A stretch of 51,653 nucleotides of DNA from positions 410,706 to 462,358 of the forward strand of contig JAMOUJ010000006.1 of assembly GCA_027068075.1 (NCBI GenBank). Direction: 5' to 3'. The stretch is from Candidatus Aminicenantota bacterium. GTDB lineage: Bacteria; Acidobacteriota; Aminicenantia; S016-38. Each line of letters starts with the position of its first letter. The stretch's first letter is position 1. The notes under the pieces were generated by a model that did not search any database, was not told the origin of the DNA, and saw only the letters and a program-made list of their open reading frames with translations. The position numbers were made by a program, and so were the translations under genes. This document shows positions 1 to 8,325 of the stretch, piece after piece.

Positions 1-1
1 G

Positions 2-280
2 GAAAAGGCCGGGGTGGACATAAAGGATGTGGCCCTCTTCATTCCCCACCAGGCCAATCAGAGGATTACCGTCTCCACGGGGGAAAGGCTGGGGATTGAC
101 CTGGAAAAGGTTTATTCCAACATAGACAGGTTCGGTAATACTTCCGCCGCCTCCATACCCATAGCCTGGAGGGAGGCCTATGACAAGGGACTCATAAAGA
201 AGGATGATATAATACTGCTGGCGGCCTTCGGGGCCGGTTTTACCTGGGGGGCGGCTGTGGTAAAATGGAGGAAACCATGA
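2..280 (+). CDS. fabH: Beta-ketoacyl-ACP synthase III, C-terminal part (cut by window edge)
   Basis: This is the last 92 codons of KAS III, which condenses acetyl-CoA with malonyl-ACP to begin fatty-acid synthesis in the cytosol. The reading frame is open from base 2, so the start lies outside the window. Two hallmarks of the thiolase-fold C-terminal half are visible: the catalytic His in IPHQANQRI and the catalytic Asn in RFGNTSAAS. The protein ends with the usual glycine-rich GAGFTWGA segment. Its TGA stop overlaps the proposed ATG of fabG (ATGA), and acpP and fabF follow, so this is a standard fab operon. Identification is secure; only the 5' part is missing. Confidence 0.95.
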   Translation, partial: EKAGVDIKDVALFIPHQANQRITVSTGERLGIDLEKVYSNIDRFGNTSAASIPIAWREAYDKGLIKKDDIILLAAFGAGFTWGAAVVKWRKP

Positions 281-1002
281 GAATGAAGGATAAGGTAGCG
301 CTGGTAACCGGCGGTAGCAGGGGCATTGGTAGGGCTATCGCAGAAAGGTTAATAAAGGAAGGCGCCCGGGTGTGGATAGGCGATATCAACGAAGAACTCC
401 TGGGAAAAACCGCCAAGGAAATAGGGGCTAAGGCAGTGAAGATGGATGTTACCAACGAGGAAGAAGTGGCCCAGGCAGTGGAGAGGATTCTCAGCGAAGA
501 AGGGAAGATAGACTATCTGGTAAACAACGCCGGCATTACCAAGGACAAACTTTTGATGAGGATGAAAAAACAGGATTGGGATGCGGTTTTAAATGTAAAC
601 CTCACCGGAGCCTTCATCGTTACCAGGGCGGTTATTTCACCCATGATAAGGCAGCGCAGCGGGGCCATCGTAAACATCGCCTCGGTGATCGGGGAAATGG
701 GAAATCCTGGACAGGCGAATTACGCCGCCTCCAAGGGAGGTCTTATAGCCTTCACCAAGTCCGTGGCCAAGGAGGTGGCCTCCAGGAATGTAAGGGTGAA
801 TGCAGTGGCTCCCGGGTTCATTCTTACCCCCATGACTGAAGCCCTGCCGGAGAAGGTGAAGGAAGAGTATTTTAAATTGATTCCCATGAAGAGGTTTGCC
901 CGTCCCGAGGAGGTGGCCTCCGTGGTGGCCTTCCTTCTCAGCGACGACGCGTCCTATGTTACCGGAGAGGTCATAAGGGTTAACGGAGGTTTATACACCT
1001 AA
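277..1002 (+). CDS. fabG: 3-oxoacyl-ACP reductase FabG
   Basis: This short-chain dehydrogenase/reductase of 241 residues reduces 3-ketoacyl-ACP in each elongation cycle. The cofactor motif TGGSRGIG is at residues 11-18, NNAG at 83-86, and the catalytic triad is Ser136, Tyr149 and Lys153 (YAASK). I place the start at the ATG at 277: GGAGG lies 5 bases before it and it overlaps the fabH stop as ATGA. The in-frame ATG at 265 lies before that SD. Asp36 at the end of beta strand 2 (WIGDINEE) is the residue that in SDR enzymes usually favours NAD(H) over NADPH, so cofactor preference may differ from E. coli FabG. The family and its operon place are secure; the cofactor point is inference. Confidence 0.95.
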   Translation: MRMKDKVALVTGGSRGIGRAIAERLIKEGARVWIGDINEELLGKTAKEIGAKAVKMDVTNEEEVAQAVERILSEEGKIDYLVNNAGITKDKLLMRMKKQDWDAVLNVNLTGAFIVTRAVISPMIRQRSGAIVNIASVIGEMGNPGQANYAASKGGLIAFTKSVAKEVASRNVRVNAVAPGFILTPMTEALPEKVKEEYFKLIPMKRFARPEEVASVVAFLLSDDASYVTGEVIRVNGGLYT

Positions 1003-1026
1003 AAAACTACATATAAGGAGGTTTCC

Positions 1027-1272
1027 ATGACCAGAGAAGAGATCGAAGCCAAGGTTAAGAAGATCATCGCAGACAAACTGACGGTGGATGAGGAAAAACT
1101 GAAGCCCGAAGCCAAACTCATTGAGGACCTGGGTGCCGATTCCCTGGATATTCCTGACATGGTGGCGGATTTTGAAGAGGCCTTTGACATTGAAATCCCC
1201 GATGAGGACCTGGAAAAGATAGTTACCGTGGGAGACATCGTGGATTACATTGCCGACAAGTTGGGAGTATGA
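1027..1272 (+). CDS. acpP: Acyl carrier protein
   Basis: This acidic 81-residue protein carries growing acyl chains on a 4'-phosphopantetheine attached to Ser39 in the motif GADSLD. Length and helical pattern fit AcpP, and the SD AAGGAGG stands before the ATG. The recognition helix after the serine reads DSLDIPDMV instead of the common DSLDTVELV. A proline therefore replaces Val40 and an Asp replaces Glu41 (E. coli numbering), in the helix that docks with partner enzymes. The stop overlaps the fabF start (ATGA), so the two are translationally coupled. Position between fabG and fabF makes it the housekeeping ACP. Confidence 0.95.
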   Translation: MTREEIEAKVKKIIADKLTVDEEKLKPEAKLIEDLGADSLDIPDMVADFEEAFDIEIPDEDLEKIVTVGDIVDYIADKLGV

Positions 1273-2513
1273 GAAGGGTAGTAGTTACCGGTATAGGTAT
1301 AGTTTCGCCCATAGGAATAGGAGTAGAAGAAAACTGGAAATCTTTGAAGGAGGGGAGGAGCGGTGTGGCATACATCACCCACTTTGATGCATCCTCCCTT
1401 CCTTCCAGAATCGCCGGGGAGGTGAAGGACTTTACCCCGGAAAAATGGCTTCCCCCCAGGGATGTCAAGAGACTTCCCCTTTTCCTTCAGTATGCGGCGG
1501 TGGCCGCCCAGGAGGCCTTTTCCATGGCCGGCCTGGAGGTCTCCGAGGAACTGGGGGAGAAAATGGGGGTATCCATAGGCTCGGGCATAGGAGGAATAGG
1601 GGACATAGAGAAATACACCCTGGTCCTTAAGGAGAAGGGATGGAAGAAGGTTTCCCCCTATTTCATCCCCTACGCCATTATAAACATGGCCTCCGGATAT
1701 GTGGCCATCCAATTTAAGGCCTACGGTCCCAATCTATCGGTGGTGACGGCCTGCGCCACGGGCACCCACGCCATTGGGGAGGCCTTTAAAATGATCCAGA
1801 GGGGTGCAGCGGAGGTCATGATAGCCGGGGGTACGGAGAGCCCCATAACCCCCCTGGGAGTGGCGGGGTTTTCTGCCATGAGGGCCCTTTCCACCAGAAA
1901 CGACGAACCCGAGAAGGCCTCCAGGCCCTTTGACAAGGAGAGGGACGGTTTCGTGGTGGCGGAGGGAGCCGGAATAGTTATACTGGAGTCCCTGGAGCAC
2001 GCCCGCCGCAGGGGAGCGAAGATTATAGCGGAAATCGTGGGCTACGGAATGAGTTCCGACGCCTTCCACATAACCGCCCCTGACAAGTCCGGCCACGGGG
2101 CTGCCAAGGCCATGAAGGCTGCCCTGAGGGATGCCGGGATTTCCCCCTCCCGGGTGGATTACATCAACGCCCACGGAACATCCACCCAACTCAACGATGT
2201 GACCGAAACCAGGGCCATAAAGGCGGTTTTCGGAGATCAGGCCTACAAAATTCCGGTGAGTTCTACCAAGTCCATGACCGGCCACATGCTGGGGGCCGCC
2301 GGAGCCGCCGAGGCCATATACACCGTGCTGGCGGTGAGCAGAGATTACATCCCTCCCACTATAAACTACGAGGTTCCTGATCCGGAATGCGACCTTGATT
2401 ATGTTCCTAACAAGGGAAGGGAACGGGTGGTAAATTACGCCCTGAGCAATTCCTTTGGGTTCGGGGGAACCAACGCCACCCTTCTCATAAAAAAATACAG
2501 GGAGGAAGCATGA
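1269..2513 (+). CDS. fabF: Beta-ketoacyl-ACP synthase II
   Basis: This 414-residue elongating condensing enzyme adds malonyl-ACP to acyl-ACP. The Cys-His-His triad is complete: Cys162 (VTACATG), His302 (NAHGTST) and His339 (TGHMLGAAG), each within one residue of E. coli FabF numbering. The glycine-rich end [10 protein letters not shown] is intact. The ATG overlaps the acpP stop and the TGA overlaps the next ATG, so the transcription unit continues into lemA. Full length and conventional. Confidence 0.97.
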   Translation: MRRVVVTGIGIVSPIGIGVEENWKSLKEGRSGVAYITHFDASSLPSRIAGEVKDFTPEKWLPPRDVKRLPLFLQYAAVAAQEAFSMAGLEVSEELGEKMGVSIGSGIGGIGDIEKYTLVLKEKGWKKVSPYFIPYAIINMASGYVAIQFKAYGPNLSVVTACATGTHAIGEAFKMIQRGAAEVMIAGGTESPITPLGVAGFSAMRALSTRNDEPEKASRPFDKERDGFVVAEGAGIVILESLEHARRRGAKIIAEIVGYGMSSDAFHITAPDKSGHGAAKAMKAALRDAGISPSRVDYINAHGTSTQLNDVTETRAIKAVFGDQAYKIPVSSTKSMTGHMLGAAGAAEAIYTVLAVSRDYIPPTINYEVPDPECDLDYVPNKGRERVVNYALSNSFGFGGTNATLLIKKYREEA

Positions 2514-3064
2514 CCATAATTTTGGTTATTTTAGGCATTTTGGCCTTGATAGTTTTGTGGTATGTGGGAACCTACAACAAATTCGTTCGTCTTCGTCAGC
2601 GGGTTAAAAACGCCTGGGCCCAGATTGAGGTTCAACTTAAAAGGAGACACGATCTTATTCCCAATCTGGTGAATTCCGTGAAGGGGTACATGCAGCACGA
2701 AAAGGGAACCCTGGAGGCGGTGGTGAACGCCCGCTCCAGGGCGGTATCTGCCGCCACCCCGGAGGAGGCCATACAGGCGGAGGGGGAACTCACCAGGGCC
2801 TTGAGACAACTTTTGATGGTGGTGGAAAATTATCCCAATTTAAAGGCTGATCAGCATGTTCTGGAACTGATGGAGGAGTTAAGAAACACCGAAAATCAAA
2901 TAGCCTTTGCCCGCCAGGCCTACAACGATGTGGTGATGATTTTCAACACCGCCATAAAGAAGATACCCGATTCCATAGTGGCCTCGCAGATGGGGCTGAA
3001 GGAATATCCCTTCTGGGAAATAGAGGACGAAGGGGACAGGGAGGTTCCGGAGGTCCGCTTCTGA
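2510..3064 (+). CDS. lemA: LemA family membrane protein
   Basis: This 184-residue protein has one N-terminal membrane segment (about residues 3-20) followed by the helical LemA domain. The family signature is clear: [11 protein letters not shown], then [20 protein letters not shown], and later [17 protein letters not shown]. LemA proteins are widespread and their exact role is unsettled. They are often encoded beside HtpX/M48 membrane proteases, as here, where the protease begins 18 bases downstream. Its ATG overlaps the fabF stop (ATGA), so it is probably expressed with the fab genes. Family assignment is firm; function is not known. Confidence 0.92.
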   Translation: MTIILVILGILALIVLWYVGTYNKFVRLRQRVKNAWAQIEVQLKRRHDLIPNLVNSVKGYMQHEKGTLEAVVNARSRAVSAATPEEAIQAEGELTRALRQLLMVVENYPNLKADQHVLELMEELRNTENQIAFARQAYNDVVMIFNTAIKKIPDSIVASQMGLKEYPFWEIEDEGDREVPEVRF

Positions 3065-3082
3065 CGACCCGAGGGCCAGTAG

Positions 3083-4645
3083 GTGAAAAATAAAACCTTC
3101 TGGGACATAGAAAGGTCCCGGAAAAGAGCAGCCCGGGTTCTTTTTCTCCTTTTCTTTCCCTTCTTCACCCTTTCCCTGGTGGGGCTTTTCTACCTTGTTA
3201 TGTTCATCCTGGCGGGTCGCCCCGGAGGAAATTTCTGGGAAATCCTCGCCGTGGCCTCGGCCATTTCCCTGGTACTTTACTTCATAGGCAAGAGCGGAGC
3301 CAACCGCAGAAGAATCCTTGAGTACCTGGCCTTCCTCAGGGCCCAGGAGCCGGATCTTCAGGACCTCAAGCACAAACAAACCCAGAATGTGGTGAGGGAA
3401 ATGGCCATAGCCGCTTCGGTAAAGGAGCCCAAACTGTACATAATTCCCGTTCTTGCCAAAAACGCCTTCTCCGCCTTTGACATAATAGCCGTCACCGAAG
3501 GGGCTGTATCCGGCCTGGATAGGGATGAACTTCAGGCGGTGGTGGCCCACGAAATGGCCCATTATCTCAGGGGGGATTCCTATTACAAGGGAATAATATC
3601 CACCTTTTTGATGACCGTAACTTCCCTCTTTGGACTTTCCATGGCGGTGAGCGGCGGTCGTCAGGAGGACCGGGGTTTTCGCAGGGGTTTAGCCAGTGGG
3701 AGGATGTGGTTTCTGGTGGCCTATCTTTATCTGGTTCAGATCATGGCGAGGCTGCTCAATGCGGCCATATCCCGGAAGATGGAGGAACTGGCCGATGCCA
3801 GGGCCGTCCAGTTCACCAGAAACCCCCTGGCTCTGGCCTCCGCCCTCTACAAAATCGCCCGGGACAGGGTGAGGGGACTTGCCTCCTTCGCCAGTCCGGC
3901 CCTTTCCCCTCTCTTCATAGTGCCCCCCACCGTGAGTTCCCTGGACGAAGGAAAGGGGTTGTTTTCTAATCTCTTTTCCAGCCATCCCCCCATAAACAAG
4001 AGGATTCAACTTCTTCTGAACATGGCCCATTCGGACCTGGGGCGTTTGAGGGATAGGGTGTTGAGACGCAGGCCCCGGGGAGATTGGTGGGTGGAGATGG
4101 AGGGGAAGTGGCTCGGCCCCTTTACCTTGGAACAACTCATGGAAAAGACCTGGCTTCGGGAAGGGGCCAGGATAAAGGGAAAGGAAGGGGAATTCGTGTT
4201 CGGTCCGGGTTTCCTCCAGAAGTTTAAAAAGACCCAGGGCCAGTGTCCACGATGTGGAGGTCCCCTTTTCAATGTTCGTTATGAATTCGTCCCGGTGGTG
4301 AAATGCGGAAGATGCGGGGGAATTTTGGTCAGGGAAGACAGGGTTATGAAACTCATAGCCAGGCTGGAGGAACTGCTCACCAAGGGGGAGGAGAAACTTT
4401 ACCTGGAGGATCTGGAAAAGAAGAAAAGGGTCCTTCTGGAAAAGGGGGCCAACCCATGGGCGGTGGACCCTTCGGAGCCCCTGGTCTGTCCTTTCTGTGG
4501 AAAGCCCATGGAAAGGAGGTTTTTCAACTTCGTGACTTATACTCCGGTGGACTATTGCCGAAAATGCGGGGTGATATTCTTTGATTCCGGAGAACTGGAG
4601 ATAATAATCTCCGGGCTTCATAGAATAGTCTCCCTTTACAAGTAG
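3083..4645 (+). CDS. M48 (HtpX/Ste24-like) membrane metalloprotease with C-terminal zinc ribbons
   Basis: This 520-residue protein begins with two hydrophobic segments (about residues 15-42 and 52-70). The zinc-protease motif VVAHEMAHYLRGD follows, with His156, Glu157 and His160, then another hydrophobic stretch and the EELADARA segment that supplies the third zinc ligand. That is the M48 architecture of membrane quality-control proteases. The last 190 residues are unusual. A GYF-2-like stretch (WWVEMEGKWLGPFTLEQL) is followed by two CxxC zinc-ribbon-like units starting at Cys388 (CPRCGG ... CGRCGG) and Cys469 (CPFCG ... CRKCG). HtpX itself is about 290 residues and lacks these. I take the GTG at 3083 as start, with a weak GAGGG upstream. 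It is paired with lemA. Confidence 0.88.
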   Translation: MKNKTFWDIERSRKRAARVLFLLFFPFFTLSLVGLFYLVMFILAGRPGGNFWEILAVASAISLVLYFIGKSGANRRRILEYLAFLRAQEPDLQDLKHKQTQNVVREMAIAASVKEPKLYIIPVLAKNAFSAFDIIAVTEGAVSGLDRDELQAVVAHEMAHYLRGDSYYKGIISTFLMTVTSLFGLSMAVSGGRQEDRGFRRGLASGRMWFLVAYLYLVQIMARLLNAAISRKMEELADARAVQFTRNPLALASALYKIARDRVRGLASFASPALSPLFIVPPTVSSLDEGKGLFSNLFSSHPPINKRIQLLLNMAHSDLGRLRDRVLRRRPRGDWWVEMEGKWLGPFTLEQLMEKTWLREGARIKGKEGEFVFGPGFLQKFKKTQGQCPRCGGPLFNVRYEFVPVVKCGRCGGILVREDRVMKLIARLEELLTKGEEKLYLEDLEKKKRVLLEKGANPWAVDPSEPLVCPFCGKPMERRFFNFVTYTPVDYCRKCGVIFFDSGELEIIISGLHRIVSLYK

Positions 4646-4664
4646 TTGAATTTTTTTCTATAAT
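4635..4664 (+). promoter_or_regulatory. Sigma-70-type promoter for the 4685 gene
   Basis: TTTACA (4635-4640) and a perfect TATAAT (4659-4664) are 18 bases apart and overlap the end of the protease gene. They lie just upstream of the SD CAGGAGGA and the ATG at 4685. A new transcription unit probably starts here. Confidence 0.55.
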
Positions 4665-4684
4665 CCTTTTCTCAGGAGGAAGAT

Positions 4685-5287
4685 ATGAAGAGAAGCGAAA
4701 GGCACAAGATTAAAAGGGACGATTTCTCTACCTTTATGGTGAGTTTCCTCAAGCGGTTGAAGCCCTACTGGAGGGAAATTTCCATAGCCCTCGCCGTAGG
4801 ATTGATAGCCCTGATAGGCTGGTTTTCCTATAGAGCCTACATGAACTCCAGGATAGAAAAGGCCAATCTTGCCCTGGGGCAGATAATCTACTACGGGAAA
4901 GATGCCGATCTTTCGTCCTATCCGGAGCCCTTCCCTGCCATGGGAGGGATGCTCAAAGCCAGCAGGCTGGCGGACAGGGGGAATTTCAAGGAAGCCCTCA
5001 ACCTTTTAGAAGGAACAAAACCCGCCGGAAGGATGAAGAACTATGTGTTTTTTGCCAGGGGCGGTCTTCACTATGAGATGAACGATTGTCAAAAGGCCAT
5101 AGAAAATTGGAAGAAAATAGACCAGGAGGACGAGAACTTCCCTTACGATGCGGCGCTGGCCTTTATGGGAAGATGCTATAAAATCCTGGGCAAGGAGAAG
5201 GAGGCCTCTGCCATGTTCAACCAAATCTTGACCCTTTACAAAAACAGCCCGTATGCGGCGGAGGCAAATTTTAAAAGGGGGGAGTAA
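4685..5287 (+). CDS. Membrane-anchored TPR protein (YfgM-like)
   Basis: This 200-residue protein has a basic cytoplasmic N-terminus and a single membrane segment at about residues 34-53. The exported part holds tetratricopeptide-like helices (FKEALNLLEG, YEMNDCQKAIENWKKI, YKILGKEKEASAMFNQIL). The layout matches YfgM-type ancillary proteins of the Sec translocon, which work with periplasmic chaperones, but similarity by eye is to the architecture only. A good SD (AGGAGGA) precedes the ATG, and a promoter lies at 4635-4664. The next gene starts directly after its stop codon. Confidence 0.65.
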   Translation: MKRSERHKIKRDDFSTFMVSFLKRLKPYWREISIALAVGLIALIGWFSYRAYMNSRIEKANLALGQIIYYGKDADLSSYPEPFPAMGGMLKASRLADRGNFKEALNLLEGTKPAGRMKNYVFFARGGLHYEMNDCQKAIENWKKIDQEDENFPYDAALAFMGRCYKILGKEKEASAMFNQILTLYKNSPYAAEANFKRGE

Positions 5288-6574
5288 ATGGAGAAAAAGA
5301 TTGAAGAGGCAATTTTAAAATACATTAACGGAATTTTAGAAGAGAGAAAGAATCTCATCCAGAGCGGATGGGAGGAGTTTTCCGAGAACCTGAAGAAGGC
5401 TCTGGACAGTTTCGCCCTTCATTTGAAGGTGGATTTCGCTCCCCTGGGAAGGGATAGCCTGAAGCCCCTGGAAGGCCTCATTGAGGAGCCTGCCCCGAAG
5501 GAAGCCCCCTCGGTTCTTCCACTGGTGCTCACCGGGGTCAGGGGTTTGAGGGGTGAAAGTTCCCAGGGAAGGCTAATAAATTACCTCTTGAACTCCCTAT
5601 CCAGGCTGGCCAACCGGGTAGTTCTCTTCGTGGTGAAGGACGAAAAACTGGTGGGATGGGATGGAAGGGGGTTTGAAGGGCTTTCGGAACTTGACTTCCG
5701 AAAAATGGTCTTCCCCCTTTCCTCTGAAAACATCTTCTCCCGGGTGGTCAAGGAGGGGGGCATATATCAGGGTAAGATCCCCGTTTTGAAGGGAGATCCC
5801 AGGGTGCTTTCCCTTCTGGGGGGTGAACCGGAGGAATCCTTCCTCATACCCATCGTGGTCAGGGGAAAGGTGTCGGGGGTTCTTTATGCGGACGAGTGGC
5901 CCGAAAAATTAAAAATAAGGAATCCCGAGGCTATAGAGATTCTGGCCGATTTTGCCGAGGCCATGGTGGAACTTCTTCCCATAAGAACCAAGTATCCCGT
6001 GGGGCCCAAGGAAAAGATAAAGATAAAGCCGAAGAAGAAGGAGGAAGAAGCCGAGCAGGAAGTCGTCTCTTCCATGGGGGATACCACCAGAAAGCAGGTG
6101 GTTTTCAAGGAGGCCGAGACCCGCTCCATCCCCATAGAAGATGCCACGAAACCGGGTGTTCCTCCGGAGGTGGAGGACCTGGAAGAAGAAGTGGAGGAAT
6201 TGGAGATTCCCCCTGCCGCTCAGCCTACCCCTACTCAACTGGAGGAGAGCGTGCCGGTGGAAGAGGAAACCGAAGAGGAAATAGAACTGGCCGAAGAAGA
6301 AATACCGGAGGAGGAAAGGGAATTCTACGAAGTGGCCATGAGGAAGGCCCGGGTGCTGGTTTCGGACCTCATACTTTACAACCGCGAGAGAATAGAGAAG
6401 GCCAAGGAAAAGGGTAATGTATACGAGGAACTCAAGGACGAAATTGACCTGGCCATAGAAATTTACAAGAAGAAGGTGGGGAAAAAGGTAAAAAAGGACT
6501 TTCTCTACCAGGAACTCCTTAAAAAGGTGGCCGATGGGAATCCTTCCCTCCTGAAGGGCTATCCCGGTGTATGA
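5288..6574 (+). CDS. GAF-like domain protein with acidic linker
   Basis: I do not recognise a named family for this 428-residue cytoplasmic protein. Residues about 80-235 read like a GAF-type sensor fold: LFVVKDEKLVGWDGRGF, then FPLSSENIFSRVVKEGG, and ESFLIPIVVRGKVSGVLYAD. A long, very acidic low-complexity linker follows (about 255-345, runs of Glu). The protein closes with a charged helical domain of about 80 residues (FYEVAMRKARVLVSDLILYN). There is no kinase, cyclase or output domain, so it may be an adaptor. It lies between the TPR membrane protein and a lytic transglycosylase and overlaps the latter by ATGA, which suggests an envelope-linked role. That link is inference. Confidence 0.6.
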   Translation: MEKKIEEAILKYINGILEERKNLIQSGWEEFSENLKKALDSFALHLKVDFAPLGRDSLKPLEGLIEEPAPKEAPSVLPLVLTGVRGLRGESSQGRLINYLLNSLSRLANRVVLFVVKDEKLVGWDGRGFEGLSELDFRKMVFPLSSENIFSRVVKEGGIYQGKIPVLKGDPRVLSLLGGEPEESFLIPIVVRGKVSGVLYADEWPEKLKIRNPEAIEILADFAEAMVELLPIRTKYPVGPKEKIKIKPKKKEEEAEQEVVSSMGDTTRKQVVFKEAETRSIPIEDATKPGVPPEVEDLEEEVEELEIPPAAQPTPTQLEESVPVEEETEEEIELAEEEIPEEEREFYEVAMRKARVLVSDLILYNRERIEKAKEKGNVYEELKDEIDLAIEIYKKKVGKKVKKDFLYQELLKKVADGNPSLLKGYPGV

Positions 6575-8325
6575 AGACAATTAGAGTTCTGACCTTCCTT
6601 TCCCTTATTCTCCTTCTGGCAGGGGTTTCCTCCTATTTCAGCAGCAGGAGGTCTTCAAGCCCCAGGGAAAGGAAGAAGGAGGTTTCTCCTGCACCAAAGC
6701 CCCATCCCCTGGACCTCATCCCATCCCTTCCCAACCAGGAGGCCCTGGAACTTCGCCGGGCCAAGGACCTTCTTCTTTACGGAAAACCCGAAGAGGCGGT
6801 GAAAATCCTGCAGAAGGAATTTAAGGATTTCCCCTGCTGGCGGGATTATTTCCTCGGACTTTCCCTCCAGAGGCTGGGTAAGGAGGATGGATGGAGTGTT
6901 CTGGCGGATATTCCTGACGGATGCCCTTCCAGGGGAAAGGCCCTGGCCTATATTCTGGCCAACGCTCCGGTGGAGGTTTTAAAGGCGATTCCTCCCTCGG
7001 AACTCCACGGTAAGGATAGGGTTGAACTGGAATACAAACTGGGTCTCGTGAAGCCCGAGAGGATATTTTGCGAATATCCGGATCTGGCGGAGAAGTTCAG
7101 AATAAGACTCCGGAAGGTGAGCAAAAAGTGCAGAGAAAAAAGGTACGCTTATTTTTTCTCCAGAGGTTGGTGGTCCAGGGCCTACAGGGAAGGCCTAACC
7201 CCTTATCAGAAGGCCCGGGCGGCCTTTCGTTGGAGAAGGTATAGGAGGGTGGCGTCGCTTCTGAGAAAACCGAAAACTTCGGGAGAGGTTCTTTTGCTTT
7301 TTCGCTCCTACCTGCGCCTGGGATATGTCTCCAGGGCCCGGAGAATGAGGAAGACCCTGGAGAGGTTCGGACTGGGCCAGGAGTACCTCTGGAAAATGGC
7401 CATGTATTACTACCCCAGGGAGAAGGGATTTCAAATTTTCAAAACCTACCTGAAAAAATACCCGACGGGCAAGTATTCGGAGCAGGCCCGGACCTATCTT
7501 GATCTCCGAAGAAAATGTCTCCACGGAGAAGGGGTGGACGAGGAAGAGATTCAGTATGTGGAATTTTCCCTTCCCGAGGTCTCCCCCGGGGAGAAGGAGG
7601 TGGTCAGGAGGGCCGGGTACCTCTCCTCTGCCTTTCTGTATCAGGAAGCCCTGGAGGAGTTGAAAACCGCCCTCGGGGGCAAGGACTCTCCCTTTCTCAA
7701 GTATTACCTGGGGGTGGTCTATTACCGGGCCGGGGAGTATCTCAAGGGGTTGAAGGCTATAGTTTCAGCCCTGGGGGGACTTCCCGATGATCCAAGGACC
7801 CTGAGGTTGATTTATCCCTTCCCCATGAGAAAAAAAATAGAAAACCTGGCCCTTCTCAACGGTCTGGATCCCTTCCTGGTGGCGGCTCTGATTCATCAGG
7901 AAAGCCTTTTTAACTCTTCGGCCCGGTCCTATGCCGGGGCGGTGGGCCTCATGCAGATGACCCCCGGCACCTTTTCCTCCACCGCCTCAAGGATGGGAGC
8001 CGGGTTTTCCAATCTCTGGGATCCCCACGAAAACCTGGTGGTGGGTATTCGCCATTTTTCCGAACTTTTGAATTATTACCGGGGAAGGGTGGAATACGCC
8101 CTGGCGGCCTACAACGCAGGGATCAAAAGAGTTGACCGATGGAGGTCTTACCTTCCCTGTCCCAGGGCCTCCACCTTCGTGGAACTTATCCCCATAGAGC
8201 AGACGAAAAAATATGTGAAAAGCATAAAGAGAAAATGGAAAATATACAGGAGGCTCTACGGTGAAGATAGGACTGATTTTCGGAGGACGCTCCTCGGAGC
8301 ACGACATTTCAATAATATCCGCTAA
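6571..8325 (+). CDS. Soluble lytic murein transglycosylase (Slt family)
   Basis: This 584-residue exported protein cuts the glycan strands of peptidoglycan. An N-terminal hydrophobic signal (LTFLSLILLLAGVSS) precedes a long superhelical TPR-like region (about 60-420), as in Slt70. The C-terminal SLT domain shows HQESLFNSSARS with catalytic Glu444, the GAVGLMQMTPGT motif and YALAAYNAGIKRV. Length is close to E. coli Slt70. The last 65 bases, coding for a basic tail, overlap the start of ddl in another frame. The ATG overlaps the upstream stop. Function is secure; substrate preference is not visible. Confidence 0.9.
   Translation: MKTIRVLTFLSLILLLAGVSSYFSSRRSSSPRERKKEVSPAPKPHPLDLIPSLPNQEALELRRAKDLLLYGKPEEAVKILQKEFKDFPCWRDYFLGLSLQRLGKEDGWSVLADIPDGCPSRGKALAYILANAPVEVLKAIPPSELHGKDRVELEYKLGLVKPERIFCEYPDLAEKFRIRLRKVSKKCREKRYAYFFSRGWWSRAYREGLTPYQKARAAFRWRRYRRVASLLRKPKTSGEVLLLFRSYLRLGYVSRARRMRKTLERFGLGQEYLWKMAMYYYPREKGFQIFKTYLKKYPTGKYSEQARTYLDLRRKCLHGEGVDEEEIQYVEFSLPEVSPGEKEVVRRAGYLSSAFLYQEALEELKTALGGKDSPFLKYYLGVVYYRAGEYLKGLKAIVSALGGLPDDPRTLRLIYPFPMRKKIENLALLNGLDPFLVAALIHQESLFNSSARSYAGAVGLMQMTPGTFSSTASRMGAGFSNLWDPHENLVVGIRHFSELLNYYRGRVEYALAAYNAGIKRVDRWRSYLPCPRASTFVELIPIEQTKKYVKSIKRKWKIYRRLYGEDRTDFRRTLLGARHFNNIR

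Noticed and set aside
4646-4651. TTGAAT as the -35 for the 4685 gene
   Set aside because: It is 7 bases from the -10; TTTACA at 4635-4640 with 18-base spacing is the better partner.
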